A stretch of DNA of 64,000 nt from Alnus glutinosa (lineage: Eukaryota > Streptophyta > Magnoliopsida > Fagales > Betulaceae), in NCBI RefSeq assembly GCF_958979055.1, contig NC_084898.1, forward strand, positions 25,665,602-25,729,601. Reading direction: 5' to 3'. Both the position numbers and the translations under genes were made by a program. Below are positions 23,544 to 31,777 of this stretch, piece by piece; position 1 is the first letter of the stretch; each line of letters begins with the position of its first letter. The notes beneath the pieces are model-generated. The model did not search any database. It saw only the letters and a program-made list of their open reading frames with translations, and had not been told where the DNA came from.

Positions 23544-24374
23544 TCAGATCTCTGAGATAAACTTAATAAAAGAGCAGAGCCCACCCAAGAAGTTATGATC
23601 AATAATGCCCTTGCCCTCCACAACATGTGCAAAATCAACAAGTTTAACTTCAGCACCGGAACTGCTTCCTTTAGACACTGATTCCTTATCATAGACCAAA
23701 AGAACTGAACAAGAATAGAAATGGAAAATGGTTTGATCCTCAAACCATTTTTTGAGCTCCAACAATTGTGCCAAAATTCCAGCAGAACCGCCATAAACAG
23801 TTGATGCAAAAGAGCAATCGGGGTCCATACCTGAATCTGCACATGTGTTAGAAGAAACAAACTTCCTCAGAGCTAACCTGACATCCTTAGCAGTAAAGCT
23901 CTTGATAAGCTTCTTATCAGGCTTCCAGATCCCAGATTCGTTGCTCCCATGTACCTGCAATCCACATATCAGAAACCCCAGTGCAAGGCTCGTCGATTCT
24001 GTGTCTTTCTTAAAGCACCTCTGGATATATTCCTCTGATGCTTCGGAATACCATGTTCTGGATCCAATCTTGATGTCCATGATAGACGGATTGAGGCAAC
24101 TTGAGACAACATCTTGCAACACAAGATGAGGATGAAGGCCAGACCCATCAGATGCTTCTATAAGCTGAGTGCCATGAAAAATAGGGAAGAATTTACGGAT
24201 GTGATTTGGAATCTCACTGTTGGACGAGAAAGATTTATAGAAGGCCTCCTCTGTGGACCCACGTTCACCACTTTGAAGAGGCTTGTAGAAGTGCCCTGAA
24301 TCATCCACCAAAGGACCAATCATTCCATCACAGGCCTGGTGGCCTGCAACCTGATGATCTGGGGCCTTAAGCAT
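23544..24374 (-). CDS. IPK2: Inositol polyphosphate multikinase, IPK2-type (copy 3)
   Basis: A 276-codon intronless frame, collinear with copy 1 and free of stops. The PxxxDxKxG motif (PSIMDIKIG), YGGSAGILAQLLELKKWFE and VKLVDFAHV are all present, so kinase activity is plausible. It differs from copy 1 at several residues, including GFLICGLQV where copy 1 has GFRISGLQV and GSRTWYSEASEE for GSRTWYPEASEE; the RIS to LIC change is in an otherwise conserved strand and could weaken activity. Upstream lies the shared noncoding exon with donor GTAAGC (about 24,910), but its promoter is broken at 25,333 by roughly 2.4 kb of insertions. Transcription may therefore depend on only about 350 bp of original upstream sequence. 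Confidence 0.92.
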   Translation of the reverse strand: MLKAPDHQVAGHQACDGMIGPLVDDSGHFYKPLQSGERGSTEEAFYKSFSSNSEIPNHIRKFFPIFHGTQLIEASDGSGLHPHLVLQDVVSSCLNPSIMDIKIGSRTWYSEASEEYIQRCFKKDTESTSLALGFLICGLQVHGSNESGIWKPDKKLIKSFTAKDVRLALRKFVSSNTCADSGMDPDCSFASTVYGGSAGILAQLLELKKWFEDQTIFHFYSCSVLLVYDKESVSKGSSSGAEVKLVDFAHVVEGKGIIDHNFLGGLCSFIKFISEI

Positions 24375-24539
24375 GGTATGGAGTATAAGAACCTCGCACC
24401 AAAGTCACAATTTGTTCTCTTCAACTTTATTTATCCCTTACTGATACTGCTATATCAGTTTTAACCAAATGTAATAGAAGCATGCACCTCCTACATATCC
24501 GAGTGGACATTCCGTCAGCTATCAGACATTTTATGAACA

Positions 24540-25333
24540 GACAATTATTAAGGTTTATGATCTCAAATATTCCACCAACATCCTACCCATTTTTATGAAT
24601 TTAGCAAATAACTTGACCTTCAAATGAAAAACGTAATCCTTCCATTCGGTCTAATTCACAACCACATAATCATACATGCAGATCCTACTGCAGTGGTTTT
24701 CTGCAAAACCAAAATCAGTCTATCCTAGGAAGGTTGTGTACAGCGTGAAAACTGAAAATAAATGATCCAATCACCCATATGCAAACAACAAAGACAGAAA
24801 TTTACAAAAGAAGCTCATTCTCTATAATCGGAAAACAAATAGCTTAGTGTTCCACAAATCTGACAAAAAAGAAAAAAAAAAACAAACAGAAAGAGGGATC
24901 GTGCGCTTACCGATTGTTGTTTGATTTGAATCGGATGAAATGAGAGAGTGAGAGTGAGAGAGAGAGAGAGAGAGATGTCGCGTAGGAGAATATTAATATT
25001 ACTCCATGAGTAATATTACTATATCTGCGCGTGGAATGTACGCGTCCAAGCATAAATTTTGCACGGCCCAACGAGAACGACACGACGCGTGGTTGCTATG
25101 CAATAGAGAAATGATAGGGGTACTAAATTTTTTTACCAAAAGATAGGTACCAAATGATGTGGAGCTTATTCATTGGTACTTGTAGCATTTCTTTTTATTA
25201 ATTGTTTTGATCATCTCCAATGAATAAACTCCACATCATTTGGTACCCATCTTTTGGTAAAAAAATTTGGTACACCTAGCATTTCTCTATGCAATATGCA
25301 TAAAGTCGACGATATCTTAAGGAGAATCTCATT
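24540..25333 (-). promoter_or_regulatory. IPK2 copy 3 5' region (intron part, noncoding exon, proximal promoter)
   Basis: 24540-24910 matches the GRP/IPK2 leader intron, 24911-24980 the noncoding exon with (GA)n, and 24990-25333 the proximal promoter (GGAATGTACGCGTCCAA). A 182-bp MITE interrupts it at 25106-25287. At 25,333 the homology jumps to 27,735, where TTTTATTTTTATTTTCTCAC resumes. Confidence 0.7.
25097..25296. mobile_element. 182-bp MITE with perfect 9-bp target duplication
   Basis: The element 25106-25287 is almost a full-length inverted repeat: GAGAAATGATAGGGGTAC at the left and its near-complement at the right, with paired ACCAAAAGATAGGTACC and AAATGATGTGGAG blocks. The flanks TATGCAATA (25097-25105 and 25288-25296) are identical. 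Cassette 1 has the single uninterrupted site TTGCTATGCAATATGCAT near 16,235. A 9-bp duplication indicates a Mutator-like origin. Confidence 0.9.
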
Positions 25334-25966
25334 TTAGTTGGAGGCCGGCTACACTTGCGCCCAAAATCTAAGACCCATTTTTTACAACCTGACGTGGCAT
25401 TACACATGAGATTATTTTTTTTCCTTTTATTTTTTTTTTTCTTTCGTTTTCTTCTTTTGGAAGCCAAGCCACCAGCACCCCAACCACTCCGGCGAGGGAA
25501 AGAGAGATCCGGCGCTCCCAACCCCAACCTATACCTAGACCATCGGCGACAGAGAGAAATCCGGCGAGGGAAAGAGAGATTCGGCCGGCGTGCATGGGTT
25601 TCCGGCCGGATCTCTCTTTCTCTCACCCCGACCCAACCCCGACCACCTATGATAGAGAGAGATCCGGCCGGTTTGCGTGGCTTGCCGGCCGGATCTCTCT
25701 TTCTCTCACCTGACCTAACCTCGATCACCTGTGACAGAGAGAGATCCGGCCATTGTGCTCATTTTTCCGGTCGGATCTCTCTCTTTTTTTTGGGTTTCCG
25801 GCCGGAGCCACGAAACCCACGTCGGAAATCCATCTTTCCCGAGTCCGGTACTCTCCCTCGTCGCCCCAAGCTTCAGATCCCGTCGTTGCCGGCTAGAGAG
25901 AAGAAGAAGAACGAGAGAGAGAGCGTTTTGTTTTAATGAAGAAAAAGAAAAAAAGAATGTTAGATT

Positions 25967-26080
25967 TACAACACCAATACAACAACTGTATAACAATTCC
26001 TCACATGAGGGTGGGTCTCACATACTGGGGCCCACCCTCATGTGAGGGGTTGTTGTACAGTTGTTGTATTGGTGTTGTAC
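25967..26080. repeat. Near-perfect hairpin, about 49-bp arms
   Basis: Left arm 25967-26015 (ACAACACCAATACAACAACTG ... CCTCACATGAGGGTGGG in part) pairs with the right arm to about 26,080 (ACAGTTGTTGTATTGGTG) around a loop of about 15 bases. It may be a small MITE. The folded RNA would resemble an inverted-repeat small-RNA precursor, though nothing shows transcription. Confidence 0.75.
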
Positions 26081-26144
26081 AAGAATTAAATCCCAAAAAG
26101 AAAATCTGACGTGAAAATGCCAAATCAGGGTGTAATAAATGGAT

Positions 26145-26849
26145 GTGAAACTTGAGAAATGCTAGATGTACCAAAATTTTTACAAAGAGACCTTTACAAT
26201 CATTCTACATAAGACAAAAATGCCCTTTAAATCCAAAAAAAGCTACAGTCCAAGAAGTGCTGATCCCGTTGATCTACCCCGACCCAGCAATGTCGAAAAA
26301 CTAGACAGCACTTCGGCCGGTCATCCAGCCAGGACCCTGACCCCCCGACGATCGGCGACCCTCCAACAAAGACGGCGACATGGAATCAGGTCGGGCTCGG
26401 GTTTCTTTTCGAGAGATCCAATCGGGATTCTTTTCGGGAGATCCAGCCGGATCTCTTAAACCCAAGTCAGTGTGTGTGGGTTTCCGGTTGTAAATCTACG
26501 CACATTGGCATAGGTTGGTGGGTCGGGATGCGACGACGACATGGAATCCGACCGGTCTCTAGTTTCTCTCTCTTTTTCCGTTGCACAGTGGATTCTTGGT
26601 CGAATCTCTCAAACCCACGCTGGTGTGTGTGGGTTTCCGGCCAGAAATCCACGCACACCAACGTGGGTTGGTGGGTCGAGAAACCGGTGGTCGGGGCTAG
26701 GTTCAACAGGAAAGGGCAAGGCATTTTTGTCTATTGGTTTAAAAATATTTGACCATCAAATTGACGTGGAGCCTTATATGAGGTTCCACGTCAGTTTGTA
26801 AGCTTCTCTTTGTAAAGGTTTTGGTACATGTAGCTTTCTTGTGGAACTT
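26145..26849. mobile_element. Mutator-like nonautonomous element with GC-rich interior
   Basis: 26154-26840 has inverted ends (GAGAAATGCTAGATGTACC and, inward from the right, AAGAAAGCTACATGTACC, both followed by a TTACAAAGAGA block). It is flanked by GTGAAACTT and GTGGAACTT (8 of 9). The GC-rich interior contains repeated GTGTGTGGGTTTCCGG words. No transposase is visible; a captured gene fragment is possible but none was identified. Confidence 0.7.
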
Positions 26850-26875
26850 TGGTTGTAAGTGTAGCATTTTCTTTT

Positions 26876-27735
26876 TATGCTCCGTTTGTTTTGGCGTAAA
26901 ATGATTTTGACATTTTCTGGTGTTTGGTGGGGGCGAAAATAATAGTCAACCAGAAAATGATTTCTGTTTGACCAAAAATGCTTTGTAAATTTCGGAAAAT
27001 GATTTACGTTTTTTAAAAGTGTAAATCATTTTCCGAAGACGCCAGACTCATTCGACCTCTTTTAAACGACACAATCGAACTTTACGTTAAAGCAGTCGAC
27101 CATCACCGAAATTTTGCTGGTATCGAAATCCGACAACCTCAGGTCCATGTCGCCAGAATCCGGTCAGCCCAGATTCCGGCGACCAAACTGATCGGATTCC
27201 TGCCGGCTGGCCGGAATCTGTCCAGAAAGGCCGGATTCTGGCCGGCCGTTCTAGCCAGCAAAACCCGGCCAGAACGACCGGATTCCAGCGGTTCTAGCAG
27301 ATTCCGACCAGTATGTCGGAGTCCGGCCGTTCTCGCCCGAATCCGGCGGTTTTGGCCCGAATCTGGTCACTTTCGTTGGAATCCGGCCAACCCAAATTCT
27401 GACGTGACTGTCTGGACTCCGGATTTAGGCCTTTATCTTGGATTCTGGCAATAGTAGCCAGAATCTGATAAAAGTGGCCGGAATTCTGTCGGTCAGTGAC
27501 GGAATCTCGTCTCCGGTGATTTTTATATTATTTTACATGAATATTTATATGTTTTGAATAAAAATTGATTTTTATAGGTTAATATGATTGAATAAAAATA
27601 TAAAAAATATTTGTAATTTTCCGTACGCGCCAAACACCGAAAAATGCTTTCGGCGAAAAATATTTTCCAGAAAAATGACTTCCCTGAAACCATTTTACAA
27701 TGGAAATCATTTTACGTCGAAACAAACAGAGCATT
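26876..27735. mobile_element. Inverted-repeat element with CCGGAATC-type degenerate core, copy B
   Basis: Begins ATGCTCCGTTTGTTTTGG and ends with the complement of ATGCTCTGTTTGTTTCG. Sub-terminal AAAATGATTT-type arms pair, and the core (27,110-27,500) consists of GGAATCCGGCC-like words in both orientations. This is the same family as the element at 19971-20706, inserted in the equivalent promoter region of a different cassette. Confidence 0.7.
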
Positions 27736-27802
27736 AGTTTTATTTTTATTTTCTCACAATGCCAAAGTAGATTGTTATTTTCTTCTCCAAAGTAATTCAT
27801 CT

Positions 27803-28742
27803 AAAATTTAAGAGTAATTATATTAGTACATTAAATGTTCATAAAGTGTTTATCAAAAAATAAAGTGACTTTTTTTTTTTTGGAACAGAATAACCGAAGT
27901 TACCATGCATTAATCTGAAGAGGTCCCAAAGCAAATATAGTGAATAGAGGCACATTAACACCCTACACACTAAGCCAGAAAAATCTGACTTGGGTGTTGT
28001 TTACAAATAAACAAATATTATAAGGATAGACGTTTGAGTCACTCTTTAACAATAAAGCACCATTAACAAAGAAAATATGGCTGATCTAGCTAACAAGCCA
28101 TAAAAGGTCCAGTAAAATCTACAAATTTAACAAGACTTTCAAAAACTACTCTAAAAAAATAGAGAAAAAAACAACATTAGAAAGCACTCAACACAAGCCA
28201 ACGTTGAAAGAGAAACTGCCCATGTCTTGCAGGAACCGGCGAAAAAACATAGATCTAACCTCAAAAGTAGATGTAGAAGAAGAAAGCTCAGCCAAACTTT
28301 CGCCGACGACATAGACGGAGAGGCCGCTTCCCTACTAGACTTCTTGTGTTAGCCTTCCTGCCTAAAGAAACAAAAAATAAGAAAAAACGCAAAGCTCCAT
28401 AGTCCTAGAATGACTAGGAGACCCAAAACTCCATAGCCCTAAAAGGACTAGGAGAACAAAAACTCCATTGGATCTAAGCCGGTGGAAAAACAAAAAACTT
28501 CCATACCCCTAGAGGACAAGAGGGAAACACCATTGGGTCCACGCCTCCCTCCTCCTCAAACACCTCTTTTATTTCTTATTTCTTTTTCTTCTTTCTAAAA
28601 TGAAGTGACTTTTAAAATCACCATTTGATCAAAATCATCATTTGATCAATCACACGCCTAATGGTGATTTTAAAAGCCACCTCATTTTTTTATGGATTCT
28701 TGATGGACTTTTAATGTACTAATAGAATTACTCAAAATTTAA
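27803..28742. mobile_element. MITE with 9-bp target duplication, itself split by a LINE tail
   Basis: The outer element 27812-28733 has inverted ends GAGTAATTATATTAGTAC and GAGTAATTCTATTAGTAC (read inward) and identical flanks AAAATTTAA (27803-27811, 28734-28742). Cassette 1 has the unoccupied site CTAAAATTTAATGCTAATTT near 16,353. Nested within, about 27,874-28,602, is a poly(T)-led segment, i.e. a minus-strand non-LTR retrotransposon 3' end. Its AAGTGACTTTT flanks (27863 and 28603) look like a target duplication. Confidence 0.85.
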
Positions 28743-28934
28743 TGCTAATTTTCATTTCCATGTCAGAGAATATGAAATTTTTTTGTTTGCAAAAATGTTT
28801 TAATTTGACATAAAGGTGAAATAATTTTAAATGTTTCAAGAGTTTTGTATTTTGGATTGTTTGTTAATATTTTAAGAAAAAATATTAGACAAAAAAGGTT
28901 GCCAATCGGAACAATAAGTGTCAAATATGTATAA

Positions 28935-29794
28935 CTTTGTCAATGGGTGTAAACGAGCCGATCATGAACAGGTATTGGCTGTTTGGGCTTGGCTCGTTTA
29001 TGTAATAGTGAAGCTCGAGCTCGACACGAGCCTAAAATTTGCTTAAGAAAATTTATTGACCGAGGTCGAGCTCGGTCATTTTGGTTGATCCCGTGCATCA
29101 TACAATTCAAATTATTTATTTTAGCAATAAAAAATAATTAAACCACATTTATGATTATATGATGTAAGTATTATCGTATGAATGTATGATCATATGATTC
29201 ATATAATCTAATAATTCATATGATCTTAGATCTTGAATCACGTGAAGACGGTGATATGATGATTCATAAGTATCGAATAATAATGCTTATAAGTTATAAC
29301 ATTAGATATAGTGGATTAATGATTACATGTCATATGCCACAATATTATATTATTATATGATCATATAGTCCTATTATATTACATGAATAATATAATATGA
29401 ATCATATGATTAAGTATCTGAATTGTCATTGTATCATATAATTAAGTGATTAACAATTAATCATTGATATTATTCGTTTTTATTATTTTATTTACATTTT
29501 TATATTACGAAACAAATATAACCAATTAATATTTATTGGCAATTTTTATTTGTTACTTAATTTATGCTTACATATAATATATTGTTTATTAATATACTAT
29601 ATTATAAAAATAAGTTTTTATATATATACGAGTTGAGCAAAATTTATACGAGTTTGCATCGTTTAATAATCGAGTTTAATTTCGTGTTCACAAGTAACTC
29701 ATTTAATAATCAATTCGAGTACTAATCGAGTTTATTCGAGCCGATCTCAAGTAAGTTCACGAGTAATTCAACTTATTTACACCCTTATTTGTCA
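28935..29794. mobile_element. hAT-like nonautonomous element
   Basis: Element 28943-29786 with ends ATGGGTGTAAACGAGCC and, inward from the right, AAGGGTGTAAATAAG. It is flanked by CTTTGTCA and ATTTGTCA (7 of 8), an 8-bp duplication typical of hAT. Sub-terminal GAGCTCGAGCTCG-like words are usual for this common plant repeat. Cassette 1 shows the uninterrupted site CTAACTTTGTCATGCTATG at about 16,558. No transposase is encoded. A related element lies at about 62,520-62,990. Confidence 0.82.
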
Positions 29795-30440
29795 TGCTAT
29801 GTCACAAATCCGACTAATTGTGATAATTATTGCACTTACAAGCCTAAACACTTAAAGATTTCAGAATCCCACAATACAAGCCTGTTCATTTCTGAATGTC
29901 ACAACTGGTACAAATACAGTTCTTAGGGTCTGGCCAAGAAGCTTTTGTTGTATCATCATCCGAGCAGGTCAGATCTCTGAGATAAACTTAATAAAAGAGC
30001 AAAGCCCACCCAAGAAGTTATGATCAATAATGCCCTTGCCTTCCACAACATGTTTAACTTCAGCACCAGAACTCCTTCCTTTAGACACTGATTCCTTATC
30101 ATAGACCAAAAGAGCTGAGCAAGAAGAGAAATGGTAAATGGTTTCTGATATGTGGATTGCGGGTACATGGGAGCAAAGAATCTGGGATCTGGAAGCCTAA
30201 TAAGAAGCTTATCAAGAGCTTTACTGCCAAGGATGTCAGGTTAGTTTTGAGGAAGTTTGTTTCTTCTAACACGTGCAGATTCAGGTGTGGACCCTCTGAT
30301 TGCTCTTTTGCATCAACTGTTTATGGCGGTTCTGCTGGAATTTTGGCACAATTGTTGGAGCTCAAAGAATGGTTTGAGGGTAACACTAAACCATTCTTCT
30401 GTCAAAGAATGGCATATTGACAGAAGCTTACGAATGTTGT
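29791..30440 (-). pseudogene. IPK2: IPK2 copy 4, rearranged and catalytically deleted
   Basis: The minus-strand part (about 30147-29870) matches the IPK2 3' end and 3' flank. However, 15 bp are missing near 30,052, exactly the codons for the LVDFAH catalytic segment (the protein would go from GAEVK to VVEGKG). The next 235 bases (30148-30381) are IPK2 in the opposite orientation: plus-strand CGGGTACATGGGAGCAAAG, then codons for KKLIKSFTAKDVRLVLRKF. This includes the 2-bp deletion (ACACGTGCAG at about 30,269) shared with copy 2. The N-terminal third, with PxxxDxKxG, is absent. It is clearly dead. Confidence 0.9.
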
Positions 30441-30832
30441 ATATAATAACACTAAACGAGAACTGTTTTTGAGGCATACATTTGTTTTTTTTTTTTTCTG
30501 GTGCTCTTTTTATTTTGTTATTTCGGTTGTGTTTTCTAAAAATTGTTTTCGAAAACAGTTTTTAGAGAATACAAGCAAAGAAATATTTTTTAATACTTCT
30601 ATTTTTTCAAAACCTTGAAATAATAGAAAAACTATTTAAAAATTTAATAATTTGATTTTCCCAGAGCATATACTATATTTGATGAGAACGCGGACGCGGA
30701 ATGTATTGTTTTTGCGCCGCCTTCACCCCCCTCCAAATCCAATCACAGGGAATAAGGGACTTCCCAAGGAAGCTGCTGTTTGACTGTTCACACGGCTGCT
30801 TCAACAGGTAATATTAAAAAAGTTCCAACATT

Positions 30833-30875
<43 letters not shown>

Positions 30876-31060
30876 ATAATAATAATAAAAAAAATCCAGC
30901 AGGTCCACATGGTGTGCATGTGAAAATGGCATGGTAGAGGAAATGGCAGTTGGTGGGCTCAGACCATGATTAATAGAAATATAATAGAACAGCAATTAGT
31001 TTACAGAAACGACGGCAGCAAGCAATCCGTCATGGTTCGCGAATTGCACAAAAAGAATAC
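30440..31060 (-). other. Tail of cassette 4: partial GRP-type promoter and (CT)n tract
   Basis: 30,665-30,705 (GATGAGAACGCGGACGCGG) matches the GRP upstream region at about 11,266. 30,965-31,048 (CAAGCAATCCGTCATGG) matches the distal block at 11,884-11,970. A (CT)n tract lies at 30,836-30,870. The segment ends just 3' of the ETR1 stop codon, marking the right edge of the array. Confidence 0.6.
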
Positions 31061-31214
31061 ATAAACCTGCTTTCTAGCATTGTCATGTTATTTCCACCGT
31101 CGCTTCATCTTTAATGTAATACACGAGGTACATATGTACACGAGACAGAAATTCACAAAAAAAAAAGAAAAAAAAAAAAAGAAAAAAGAATTATTTGGGG
31201 TGGTTGCGTATCAA

Positions 31215-31726
31215 TTATACGGCCTCAAACAGAACCCGGTGCTCCAAAAGTTCAGACAAAATGCTCCTCATTTTATCAACTGAAACAGGTTTGAGTATAA
31301 CTCCATTAATACCAACCCGCATGCAGTTCTCCTTTGTAACATTGTCTGTGTTTCCAGCAAGTGCTACGATAAGTGGCTTTTCGTGTCGTTTTGTAAATTT
31401 TTCACGTATACCGACAGCAAGCTCATAGCCATCTATGCCGGGGGCACACACATCTACGAATACCACCTGATGTTCATGAGAAACAACACGCAAGCACTCC
31501 TCACTTGAGCTTACACTCGTCACATCACATCCCAGGTGCACAAGCAGTCCCTTTGTCACTGTCCTGCTAACCCTGTACCGTAACAAATACAATTTCAACA
31601 ACCACAAATACATACAATTAAGCTGTTTACCAAATTAAGCAAGTTCTAGCTGCTTTTGAGGAGCTCTAGTATCATGCTTTAAGATTTTTGTGTGTAAATA
31701 AGTTGATAGAGACTTGCATACACAAC

Positions 31727-31777
<51 letters not shown>

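Larger units (their letters stand above)
25335..26870. mobile_element. Composite insertion with inverted CCGGCCGGATCTCTC motifs
   Basis: Outer ends look inverted: GGCTACACTTGCGCCC at about 25,350, and ATGCTACACTTACAACC read inward from about 26,870. Inside, 25,490-25,800 holds alternating AGAGAGATCCGGCCGG and complementary CCGGCCGGATCTCTCT words that can pair over several levels. A separate hairpin (25967-26080) and a separate MITE-like element (26154-26840) are nested in it. The GC-rich patch has long open frames on both strands (for example 25276-25728 and 25355-25936) only because of low complexity; no protein family is recognisable. Confidence 0.5.

Noticed and set aside
25276-25936. Long frames on both strands (150 and 193 codons) as a possible orphan gene
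   Set aside because: They arise from GC-rich CCGGATCTCTC inverted repeats; both strands are open at once and composition is Arg/Pro/Ser low complexity.
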